Translations under genes and position numbers: made by a program
Assembly: GCA_001466705.2 (NCBI GenBank)
Contig: LATX02000189.1
Span: forward strand, 1,240,001-1,304,000
Source of the DNA: Moniliophthora roreri
Lineage: Eukaryota > Basidiomycota > Agaricomycetes > Agaricales > Marasmiaceae
Direction of reading: 5' to 3'
DNA: 64,000 bases
The notes under the pieces: model-generated
Databases searched by the model: none
Told to the model about the DNA's origin: nothing
What the model saw: the letters and a program-made list of their open reading frames with translations, nothing else
Shown here: in pieces, positions 1 through 10,068 of the stretch
Position numbering within the stretch: position 1 is the stretch's first letter
Layout: every line of letters begins with the position of its first letter

Positions 1-673
1 AACAACAAAACGTGGAAAAACGCCTGAGGGTTCGTTTCATTCCCTTTCATGGTATGATTGGCGTAACTGATGGCTTCTAACAGAGGATGAAAGGCTTGGT
101 GCAACACTGCTGGCCTCCGAGAAGGACAGGGCAGAACATATCATGCTCGTCGATTTGGCACGAAACGATGTTAACCGAGTTTGTGACCCCAAGACAGTCA
201 AGGTAGACCACCTTATGAAGCTGGAGAAGTTTAGTCATGTTATACACATCACTTCTCAAGTATCTGGCAAGCTGCGACCGGGCTTGACACGGTATGTCAT
301 TGTCTCGCGATGTTCGGGAAGTCTTGCTCATAGCTCATCCAGGTTTGACGCCTTCCGCTCGATTTTCCCTGCTGGAACCGTGTCCGGTGCACCCAAGATC
401 AAGGCCATCGAGATTATCTCTTCTCTTGAGAAAGAAAAGCGCGGTGTATACGCTGGGGCCGTCGGTCGCTTCGATTTTGCTTCCGATGAAATGGATACGT
501 GCATAGCAATACGGACGATGACCTTCAAAGATGGCAAAGCATACCTTCAAGCGGGAGGTGGTATTGTCTTCGATAGTGACGAGTACGACGAATACATCGA
601 GACCATCAACAAGTTGGGGGGCAACGTCAGAGCTCTAGAGGAAGCAGAACGTGAGTTTCAGAGACGGGCATGA
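1..673 (+). CDS. TRP2: Anthranilate synthase component I, C-terminal part (5' end outside window)
   Basis: Converts chorismate plus ammonia/glutamine to anthranilate in the first step of tryptophan synthesis. The window starts inside the gene. Exons 1-29, 84-291 and 343-673 join in frame to give about 188 C-terminal residues. The first exon reads TKRGKTPE, joined to [10 protein letters not shown], which is the conserved approach to the chorismate-binding core. The third exon carries [13 protein letters not shown] and the closing [14 protein letters not shown] block typical of the family C-terminus. The first intron has the unusual donor GTTCGT. No glutamine amidotransferase part is visible; in fungi that part is a separate protein. 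The family assignment is secure; the upstream portion cannot be judged. Confidence 0.95.
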
Positions 674-894
674 TCCAGTTCCTACTGACAGCTATACTGC
701 AGGGTATTGGTACAAAATACAAAATCCTGCAACCAAGGCATGAGTGCATGAGTATCTGCGCAGTAGCGTTATAATATTGTATCTAGGAAGTATCGTACAA
801 TCATTTTGCGGGATTAATAGAAGCTTTCGACTTATCACACCGAGTATAAGACGGAGCAATGCTGGAATCTGGTATAAGCAAAGTGAAGCGTAAG

Positions 895-1847
895 CTAGAC
901 ATCTAAACGGGAATCTTCGTATCTGAGTTCTTCAGACTCGGACTTCTTCACCTCTCGTCTCCTTGCCTCTTCCTCTCTCTCCATACTCTCCATCTCGACC
1001 ACTGAAACACCTTCACGTCCTGCTATGCTAAGAACTCCAGCAATGATTTCAGCTGTTCTCGTGCTTTCATCATTAGCGGGAATCGGGTACATGACTATGC
1101 GGGGGTCGACATTTGAGTCGACGATACCAATCGTTGGTATATGTGACAGCGCACATTCATGAATGGCGCTCATATTTGCGAGAGGATTAAGTATAACGAC
1201 AAGGTCGGGCATGACTTTTTTGGCACGAACAGTTTCGTGACCAAACGTTTTCCACTTATTCGTCAAAGTACCGGGAAGCCATCTGTCACCGACATGATAC
1301 CCTTGACTTCCCATACGCTCCGCTGCTTTCTGGACAACTGGTCGTAAATCTGGGCGTGTACCCAGAAATACAACCTGACCGCCCCCGACTGCAACGGCTC
1401 GAACGAGGTTTGCGGCCCTTTTGAGGAGGGGTAGTGTGTGGTCGAGATCTATGATTGTGATGCCAGCACGGGTTCCATACGCGTAAGGCATGAAATTAGG
1501 GTTGAGTCGCGAAGATGCGTGTCCGAAATGAGCTCCGGCGGCGAGGAGAGCAGAAGTAGTCGCATGAGCCACGGGTTTGTGAAGACCATCTCGAAGTTTC
1601 CAAGCTGCGCCACGCGTCTGTGTTGAGCCATACTGGCTCAGACTGTCAGCTACCATAAGTTAGTAGAATGGTACGAATGATTATGAACTATAAGCGCACT
1701 CAAAGTTTTGAAGGATGCCCTGGTCGTCTGGAATGCCGTCCAATCCTGCGGGTCTTGCAACTGAGGTTTTTCCGAAGAGGCTGTCGATATAGAGCGCACA
1801 ATAGCTCTATGGCACGCCCGGTTGACGCATGGTCGGAGAGAGTGCAT
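895..1847 (-). CDS. MRP4: Mitochondrial small-subunit ribosomal protein uS2m
   Basis: Component of the mitochondrial ribosome small subunit. Two exons (1847-1700, 1649-895) give 300 residues. The first exon codes an arginine-rich, serine-rich leader (MHSLRPCVNRACHRAIVRS) that looks like a mitochondrial presequence. The body shows the S2 signature: GAHFGHASSRLNPNFMPYAY near residue 90, then LGTRPDLRPVVQKAAE, and the PDLVVILNP / IPTIGIVDSNVDP pair. A charged tail rich in E/R/K follows. The intron has a TACTAAC-like branch sequence just before its acceptor. The gene is divergent from the Hsp70 gene. Yeast Mrp4 is the nearest named protein; assignment is by motif only. Confidence 0.92.
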
Positions 1848-2018
1848 GAAAGCTTTAAGTAGGCGTTGCCGCGTTTCTCGAGTTCAGGGCAAAAAGAGTG
1901 GTCACGGCGTGACGTCTGTCACTACTACCCAGCGTGTGACTTTCAATCGCGAAATTTTTCTCCAGCCTTTTGCTCTCCCAAAAACCATCAACTCCTCCTC
2001 CCTCACCCCTCAAAAAAA
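1848..2018. promoter_or_regulatory. Divergent promoter between MRP4 and SSB, with CT-rich leader
   Basis: Only 171 bases separate the two start codons. Immediately before the Hsp70 ATG is a pyrimidine-rich run (CCTCCTCCCTCACCCCT) followed by an A-run. CT-rich leaders of this kind are common upstream of strongly expressed fungal genes. No clear TATA box is visible. That the region serves both genes is inferred from geometry. Confidence 0.5.
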
Positions 2019-4312
2019 ATGTCCGCCGAAGATATGTTCGAAGGTGCTGTCGGCATCGATCTCGGCACCACTTACTCGTATGTTTTCTCGATGGTATTCT
2101 TTTGGGATTCTGACTAAAAAACTTTTTCTTCAACCAGTTGTGTCGGTGTTTGGCAAAATGATCGTGTCGAGATCATCGCCAACGACCGTAAGTTTCTTCT
2201 TAATCTTCTCCCGATGTTTCTTTATCGTTCAATATAACTTTTGTAGAGGGTAACCGGACAACCCCGTCATACGTTGCTTTCTCTGCCGAGGAGCGTCTTA
2301 TCGGTGATGCCGCAAAGAACCAGGCAGCAATGAACCCACGCAACACCGTCTTTGACGCAAAACGCCTCATCGGTCGCCGCTTCGAGTGAGTTTTGCATCC
2401 CATCGTGTCTAATGTTCAACAGTGATAATTTTACCTCTCAGTGATCCCGACGTCAAGAAGGTGTGTATTCCTTTTTTTGAGGTAGACTATCATTCGCTAA
2501 TATCTGCATCAAGGATATGTCTCACTGGCCTTTCGAAGTTGTCGAAAAGGATGGCTCCCCGCTCATTAAAGTCAACTACCTAGGAGAGGACAAAACCTTC
2601 ACTCCCCAGGAGATTTCTTCCATGGTCTTGATCAAGATGAAGGAAATCTCTGAGGCCAAGCTTGGCAAAACTGTCAAAAAGGCCGTTGTCACGTAAGCTG
2701 ACTATCTCGGGTGTCGTGCTCGTGGTTGACAATACACATCCAGCGTTCCTGCCTACTTCAACGACTCCCAACGTCTTGCAACCAAAGATGCTGGTGCTAT
2801 CGCTGGTCTCGATGTTCTTCGTATCATCAACGAGCCCACTGCTGCCGCTATTGCCTACGGTCTTGACCGCCAATCCAAGGCTGAGAAGAACGTTCTCATT
2901 TTCGATCTTGGTGGAGGAACCTTCGATGTTTCTCTTTTGAACATCAGTGGAGGTGTCTTCAGCGTCAAGGCCACAGCCGGTGACACTCACTTGGGTGGTG
3001 AGGACTTCGACAACACACTTTTGGAGCACTTCAAGAACGAGTTCAAGCGCAAATCCAAGCACGATATCTCCGACGATCCCCGTGCCCTCCGACGTCTCCG
3101 AAGTGCATGCGAGCGTGCAAAGAGGACCCTCTCCAGTGTCACCCAGACTACCGTTGAGGTTGACTCCTTGTACCAGGCAAGTTTCCCCTAACGGGATGTT
3201 GTGCGTAGGCTAACTGATTTATCATTCTTCCAGGGTGAGGACTTCTCGGCAAACATTACCCGTGCCCGTTTCGAGGAAATCAACGCTACTTTGTTCAAAT
3301 CGACACTGGAGCCCGTCGAGAAGGTGCTGAAGGATGCTAAGATGCCTCGTGACAAGGTCGACGACATCGTCCTTGTCGGTGGTTCAACCCGTATCCCCAA
3401 GATTCAGTCCCTCGTGTCTGAGTACTTCGGCGGTCGTCAATTGAACAAGTCCATCAACCCCGACGAAGCTGTCGCGTACGGTGCTGCTGTCCAGGCCGCT
3501 GTCCTTACTGGTCAAACTTCCGAGCAGACCAAGGACCTCCTCCTTCTCGATGTTGCTCCCCTTTCCCTTGGTGTCGCCATGCAGGGTGATGTCTTCGGTG
3601 TCGTCGTTCCCCGTAACACTCCTATCCCCACCAATAAGTCGAGAACATTCACCACTGTCGAGGACAACCAAACTACTGTCACTTTCCCTGTGTAAGTCTT
3701 TGTTTTTTTTTTTTACAGATCATATGCAAACATTCACATTTCATAGGTACGAGGGCGAGCGTACACAATGCCGCGACAATCGTCTCCTGGGAGAGTTCGA
3801 GCTTACTGGTATACCTCCTATGCCTCGTGGCACTGCTGAGCTTGTCACTACCTTCGAGGTCGACGCCAACGGTCTTCTCAAGGTCTCTGCCATGGATCGT
3901 GCCTCCGGCCGCAAGGCTTCTATCAGTAAGCACTATTCCGTCTCTGTTTGAAAGTTCCCATCTGACCCTTCTTCACCACTCAGGCATCACTAACTCTGTC
4001 GGTCGTCTCTCGTCGGCTGAGATTGAGCAAATGATCAAGGATGCTGAGCAGTTCAAGATAGCTGATAAGGAGTTCTCTGCTCGTCACGAAGCCAAGTCCG
4101 ACCTCGAGGCCTACATTCACCAGGTCGAGGGTACCATCACATCACCGGAGATTGGTATGAAGCTCAAGCGGGGAGCTAAGGCTCAGGTTGAGGCTGAGCT
4201 TGCTCGTGCTCTCGAGAAGTTGGAGATCGAGGACTCGACAGCAGACGAACTCAAGAAGGCTCAATTGGGTATCAAGCGAGCGTTGCAGAAGGCAACTGCT
4301 GGGATTCGGTAA
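2019..4312 (+). CDS. SSB1: Ribosome-associated Hsp70 chaperone, Ssb type
   Basis: ATP-dependent chaperone that binds nascent chains at the ribosome exit. Nine exons: 2019-2077, 2138-2187, 2247-2385, 2442-2460, 2514-2692, 2744-3176, 3234-3691, 3747-3925, 3984-4312; 614 residues. The nucleotide-binding domain shows [28 protein letters not shown] and [32 protein letters not shown] opens the substrate domain. The protein ends TAGIR and lacks EEVD, and features such as [29 protein letters not shown] text ([10 protein letters not shown] here) and the final [15 protein letters not shown] match Ssb rather than Ssa. The sixth intron (3177-3233) begins GCAAGT instead of GT; no GT donor there keeps the conserved YQGEDF junction. 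Very short exon 4 is 19 bases. Confidence 0.95.
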
Positions 4313-4662
4313 AAGGACGACGGCTCATTTTATGTTCTCGAGTCCACGTTGCAGTCTTTTGTGTATCTTTTTGCTCATTTTATCTCATCATTCATTCACT
4401 CATTGCTTTGCTGCGGTCAACTTCTCTATCATTATCACTCGTGAACCACGAAATGTAACATAGACTGTTTCGTTGGAACGAAGTTGTAACAGATGCATGT
4501 ACGAACCTGCCGAAGAGTATTTTTGGCGAGTGTCAACGAGGTAGCTTTCTATGATTCTGTAACACTACAACCTAAAAAAACGTTGCACCGTGACCGTCAT
4601 AAAAAACAGCGTGCGAGACTGCCGTAGTACTTGTCAATAGATACAAAATTGTGATTGCATGC
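4313..4662. other. Convergent 3' region between SSB and RFC2
   Basis: 350 bases between two tail-to-tail genes. It holds AT-rich 3' untranslated sequence of both. I see no further coding signal or RNA gene. Confidence 0.6.
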
Positions 4663-6042
4663 CTACGTAGAGACCACCTTATGCACCCGCAAAGCTGTTT
4701 CCAGTATCCAAAGCTCCTCGTCAGCGCCATCACAAAGTGCCTTGTCTGCCTCGGCGAAAATCAGGGCGCACTGCGATTTATGCCGGGCTTGCAAGGTCGG
4801 ATGTAGGACAACGACATCATGAACCTGGTACAGCTTAGAAAGCATCATCAGGATTGAACTCGAGGGCAACCCACCTGTGACAACACTTGGGTCGCAGAAT
4901 ACCCTTCTTGACATATTTCTCTAACCTTGTTCCTAATGGCATCAAATTTGGCGCGTTTTGTTTGCGAGGGGGTGTCAATCTCCATGCTTTCAGTGATGTC
5001 GATACCAAGAACGCGAACAAAATCGTTAATCACTGCATTTGGCACAATGCCAGTGATTTCTTGTATGTCTCGGGGTGTGATCGGAGTAGGGGGATCTGTC
5101 GATGCCGACAGACGGTGGGCGGTTTGTAGATAAGTAATTGCGCGACGCAAATCACCAGAAGAGTTGTCAATTAACGTGTTGACTACTTCATCATCTATAG
5201 AGATGTGTTCGGCTGCGGCGATTTGTGACAATCTGCTAAAGGAAGATGTCTGGTCCAGGGGGGTAAATCGAAATTTGGAGCATCGTGAAGCAAGGGGTTC
5301 TATGATTCTGACCAGTGCATTAGGTACAAATGGAAGAGGAATTACATGTTACACACCGCGTCACGTAGTTGCAAACAAGACAGAACCGGGTTATTCTCGC
5401 GTAGGTCTCCATTATTCGACGAAGCGCTCCTTGAGCATCTTGAGTCATTGAGTCTGCCTCGTCAAGGATGATGATTTTATAGGGCGGACAAGGATATTCT
5501 TTTCCATCGGATGACACAGTTTTGGCACGGGGTGTTTGTCGGGCGAAGTTCTTGATCTTCTCGCGAACGATTGATATACCACGTTCGTCTGAAGCATTTA
5601 ATTCCAGTACTCGACTGCGGAAGTTGTCAGGGCTATCGGGAGGCTTATAAGCACAATTTCCGAAGGTTAGGACGAGAACTCACCCAAAAAGCTGCCGGGA
5701 GAGTGCGAGAATCGTCGAGGTCTTTCCTGTTCCAGGAGGGCCATAGAAAAGCATGTGTGGAAGCTGTGCAACGATAAAATTCTATGCCTTGAGTCAAGTG
5801 AATGCTGGCACTGACATTTGTAGATGTAAGGGCCTTTTGAAGCACGGCGACCGTGTGCTGTTGAGCAGACACGTCGTCAATAGTTTTGGGTCGGCTGAAA
5901 AAGATGCCTTAAGGACAAGTGGGTCTGATGCTGACGGGGATGGTGCGCACTATTTTTCAACCCATGGTTGCAATGCTGGATCTACAACATGCTTTGAAAC
6001 AGCTGCTTTAGTCAATTGTGTTTGAGGCTTGAAAAAGGACAT
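4663..6042 (-). CDS. RFC2: Replication factor C small subunit (yeast Rfc2 / human RFC4 type)
   Basis: AAA+ ATPase of the pentameric clamp loader that opens PCNA onto primed DNA. Exons 6042-5951, 5894-5816, 5763-5684, 5632-5357, 5307-4875, 4833-4663; 376 residues. It starts [15 protein letters not shown] and reaches [10 protein letters not shown], the RFC box. Walker A GPPGTGKT lies at about 65-72, Walker [11 protein letters not shown] near 140, sensor-1 CNYVTRIIEPL and the arginine-finger SRCSKFRF next. The C-terminal collar contains [35 protein letters not shown] is the usual small-subunit block. The [21 protein letters not shown] wording fits Rfc2/RFC4 better than the other small subunits. 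It is divergent from the CAF-1 gene; both act with PCNA at replication forks. Confidence 0.93.
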
Positions 6043-6185
6043 GGGTGCTGATTCTAAGGAAAAAGCGTGTCGGCTCGCTGTGACGAGCGCGTTGCGTTGA
6101 ACGGTCACAGCGCGTTTTTTTTCTCACACTCTACTTTTGTCCTCTCCCCCCACCTCCCCGTCCATCCGAACGTCCTTTGGCGACG
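6043..6185. promoter_or_regulatory. 143-base divergent promoter, RFC2 / CAF-1 large subunit
   Basis: Short shared upstream region. It contains the paired motif CGCGTTGCGTTGAACGGTCACAGCGCG, whose ends are inverted CGCG-type repeats, and a T-run. Co-regulation of two replication-fork genes would make sense but is inferred only from arrangement. Confidence 0.4.
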
Positions 6186-8902
6186 ATGTCAAATCTGGAA
6201 GCCAACAAACGTGCGTGTTGGCCTCTTCTCGATCGAATAATCTAGCTGAAATCTTTGTCGACGCGTCTCCAGCAAAACCGGATGCAGGTGACGTTGCCAA
6301 TTTTCAGGCAAAACCTTCTGGCCTCTCATCCCTCACACTACAGTGGAAACCCCATCCAAGGAGAAGCTGTGCATAGCCGAAATCAAGAATGGGAAGGTGG
6401 TCTTCAAGCAGAAGCCACATTCTTTCGAGAAACACTCAGAGACATTGCAAGGTGTGTTATACAGCTCATGTCTATATTGGCATGCCTGACGCGCTATCTT
6501 TAAGAACTTGTCAAATTTCGCGAAATGATTCAACAACTCGTGTCGACAGTAGGCACTCCAATCACAGAACTCGAGATGGAATATAGACCATTGATTGTGA
6601 AACTCGCATACGAGAGGTGAGCGTCACTTTCGTCGGTGAAAGATAATGCTAAATCACGTGAATTAGCGACAAGACGCTGCCCGCACTCGCAAGACACATT
6701 AATTCCCAACTCCTACCCAGCGAAGACGATGACGACGACGCGGTGAATGCCGCGGCGGCGTCACAACTACTCTCTACCACAGTCATAGAGCAAACAATAC
6801 AAGCGACTATGGATCGGAAAAATTATGGGTTAGAATCCGATTTGACAAATAAATTACCGACATCTGTGTGTGTATGGAGATGGGAGGCGAAGGAGCCATA
6901 TAAAGATTGTTTGCCTAAGAATGCACAGGAGAAAGTCGCCAGCAGACTTGCAGAAAGAGTCAAGGTGTGTTGCGTCGGCTTCTTTTATAATCTCATTTGA
7001 CCTTCGGAACAGGCCAAGAACGAGCTTCTATCAGCTTTCGCAAAGCTTTCGGAGCAAGAACAACTTGCGATATTACATGTCAAAGCAGGTACTAAGCCAT
7101 CTGTGAAAGAGTTCGACAAGCCCAGTGGTTCGGCGTCATCTTCGGTACCCGCCTCTTCGATTCAGTCTGCGAGTGGTACAGCCGATGACACCGAGAAGTT
7201 CAAAGTACCAGGAAGTGTTGAGGTATGTTTGCTGTGAATCTCCCTACGCACAACTTTCTCAGCGTTTGGTGTAGTCAAGTTCTGCAAAGTCTAAAGCGAG
7301 CCGACCAAAGAAACCTGAGAGTATCGAAAAGATTGCGAAAGTACGATAACTTGGTAAATATTGAAGTTTCTCGTTTCTAATTGACTGGCCCTCAGGCAAA
7401 GAAAGAGAAGGATGCTCAGAAGTCACTTATGGCGAACTTCTTCTCGAAACCCAAGCCAAAGCCTAGTGCCGCATCCACCGTAAAGCCAGGCCAATCGAGC
7501 ATATCTGCTACCCAAAAATCCGAGTTTGAGAAGACATTTAAACCTTTTGTGCGGAAGAAAGATGCCGAGGTTGCACCTTACAACCAGTTTGTGTCGAAGA
7601 ATCGAATAGTATCCTCAGGGTCAAAAGACGATATCATAGTTCTGGACTCTGACGATGACGCGTTTACATCTGGTAACATGGCCCTCCTGAGTCGTGAAGG
7701 TAGATTATTGCTTGCTCTCCGACGCGTCGTTACCTAACCTCTTTCTTCATAGGCCGCCTACAAGACGCTCTCTTGGCACTTCCCAAACGACCTCTGTATA
7801 GACCTCCAGCATCGCATACGCCATCGGCGAAGTACAAGACTCACTATTCTCCTGCGGTTCGGGACCTCATGTCGCAGCTCTCGGAAGCCGAAGTCACGGG
7901 CGACGCATCGCTCGTGCGCACAATCACACAGAAGCTAGCGGATCGTGACATGGTACCGGCAAAAGTGCTCATTTTCACGGAAGATCTCCGTCCGGGTTAC
8001 TTTGGCACATGGACTCGCAGTTCTCGAATTGTAGGAAGCAGGTCACCTTTTGCGAGAGATGTCATAGACATCGACTACGGTTATGACAGCGGCGAAGACT
8101 GGGACGAAGGAGAGTCTGCAGGCGCAGGCGACGACGTCGTAGACGATGACGAGGAGGATGCTGACTCTGATGGACAGGATTCCGATATGGATGATTGGCT
8201 CGTAGATGATGAGGACATAGAACAAGGTCCTCCGCCTGATGATCCTACGTTCCCTAACGTTCCGCTCATGACGAAACGGAAAGCCGAAGAGGATAAGAAG
8301 ACTTCAAAGAAGCGAAAGGTCGTTGTTCCACTTGTTCCGTTTGCCAAAGGTCCTTGCTGGGAGACCTCCATTGGACAATGTGAAGACACGATTATGCACC
8401 CATATCAAATTCGTTTCCTCAACGGTGAGAACCTCTGTTGCCTATGCGGACTATTGTTTCATCCCGGTTTCCAGATGCATCGTTCTCCATTAACCCATTC
8501 ACTTTTGTCTCTACTTGCCAACCCGAGCGAACGCAAAAGCCAGAACCGGTGTTCGCTGTGCCAGCACTTCCCAACCATCGCGCATCAGACATCGAGAACT
8601 CTCAGCCACAACCGCCTGCGGTTAAGAAGAATCCCGCCCCTGCACCAAAGACATCATTCCCTGATGACCATCTGCCGGTGCTTCTCGACAAGGTCAACAC
8701 TCTCCAAACCAATAGCCTTGCGGTTCTGGTGGACACAATCTACCAAGAGCTCAAAGTGCACAAGATCAAGAAGAATGCGATTGAAGCCAAGGTAAAGGAG
8801 GTTGGTGTTAAGTGCCGGGAGAAAAAGTACTGGGTAGTCAGGGATCATGCGATATCCAACAGTAACGGCGAGAATAACGCCAGCCTCGCTGCACGTTCCT
8901 AG
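6186..8902 (+). CDS. CAC1: Chromatin assembly factor 1 large subunit (p150/Cac1)
   Basis: Histone H3-H4 chaperone that deposits nucleosomes behind replication forks. Exons 6186-6210, 6308-6451, 6505-6616, 6667-6964, 7013-7222, 7275-7340, 7396-7672, 7753-8424, 8475-8902; about 743 residues. A lysine/glutamate-rich segment near 280-310 contains KSLMANFF, a degenerate PCNA-interacting box. Near residue 460 is RPGYFGTWTRSSR followed by a long acidic tract (to DDWLVDDEDIEQG), the family hallmark that contacts histones. KKRKVVVPLVPF follows. The C-terminal 100 residues (LVDTIYQELKVHKIKKNAIE) look like the winged-helix DNA-binding end of Cac1. The first intron is the least certain: ending it at 6307 or 6343 both keep frame, changing a dozen residues. 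Confidence 0.85.
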
Positions 8903-9061
8903 ACTCGGTGTCTTGTGACATCATATTGGTTTGGCAAACAGCATCGTCAAATATTACTGTACATATACCATTCAAATGGAAGAATATATTTCATAGCTAA
9001 GTAATATAGGGTAGTAATTGTACGCCGACTCAACTAGTACTCGTAGGCTCACTGGTTGGCT

Positions 9062-9862
9062 TCATGATGCGGCGAGTTGCCAGAGATGTCTGCATTCCGA
9101 CTCCCCTTTCTTGCCAGTGAGCTGGACTCGATGTATCTCGCCTGATTGGGAGCCTGAAGGATGTTCGTAGATTGAGATTCTACAGATCGAAGCATTAAAG
9201 ACACGAGCACTCACGTATTAGCATCTTACTGACACTGCCGTCTCTTTCAACCAGGGGTTCGAATCCCAGACCCTTGTATATCGTCAAACGAAGACTAAAG
9301 CTGTAGGTTGAATACAGGCAAAGGCAAAAACGAAATCAATGTCTTACGCGGTGCCATCTAATTCCTTCTCGTGGTCCAGGGCTGGATCGTAATCCTCGAG
9401 ACCACGAGCTTCCTCTTTCAGCGAAGTCAATTCCGCCTCTCTACTTGCAAGCTGCTCTTCGGCGTCACTGATTGATTTAGCGAGAGATAACTTGAATCTG
9501 TCAAGCTCATTCAGGGTGGCAACGTGAGCCTCCGCTGAAGGAACGGTCTTTGGTCGTGTTGAAGAGCTACGGGCGGCCTCGAGGAGCTTGGCAAGTGCTA
9601 TCGTTCATGAATGATCCTGGCACTGAACACGCTACTTAAGACGTACATTTTAGATTGGCATGCGCATCTTCTAGTTCCTTCTTTCTTTTCGCCTCGGATG
9701 CAGCAAATTTCTCCTCCGCAGCAACAATGGTCAGGTAATCCTCCTCAGGGTCAATCATCAGTGCCATGTCCTGTATCGCTTTTCTGCAAAAAGAATGTTA
9801 AGTACATTCGAGTAGTGCATTATAGTTCTAGCTTACACTGCTTCCGTGATATCAATAGACAT
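9062..9862 (-). CDS. SPC24: Kinetochore protein Spc24 (NDC80 complex)
   Basis: Small subunit of the NDC80 complex linking centromeres to microtubules. Exons 9862-9837, 9783-9647, 9597-9348, 9300-9215, 9153-9062; 196 residues, close to the usual 195-215. Residues 30-130 are heptad-rich and predicted coiled coil (EEKFAASEAKRKKELEDAHA, LNELDRFKLSLAKSISDAEE). The C-terminal globular domain shows LRLTIYKGLGFEPL and RSQSGEIHRVQL, corresponding to the Spc24 RWD-like fold (compare the general pattern LRLxxYRxLG...GDIHxV). No ORF longer than 90 codons reveals this gene; it only appears after splicing. It lies tail-to-tail with CAF-1 and head-to-head with the EF-hand gene. Confidence 0.85.
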
Positions 9863-10068
9863 CTTGGAGAAATAAAGCGCTTTGAGTGTCGAATTGAAAC
9901 GGAAGGTGCAGATTTGAACGCGACGCCGCGCCTCATCACGTGTTATCACACCAGCGCTTCGCCGGTTCCAACTGGAGTGGGGTATTTCGCCAAGCAACAC
10001 TGCTTTCCTCCATGAGCGCCAGCCTTTATAAGTACAAATGCGACCATCACTGATTTTAGCCATTACTG

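Noticed and set aside
6211..6307. Two tiny introns (35 and 20 bases) in the CAF-1 N-terminus
   Set aside because: They preserve frame but are below workable intron size; one 97-base intron with GTGCGT donor and TTTCAG acceptor explains the join.
9252..9272. tRNA-like B box (GGGTTCGAATCCC) on the plus strand
   Set aside because: It is the complement of codons for GLGFEPL in the SPC24 C-terminal domain; no acceptor stem or A box surrounds it.
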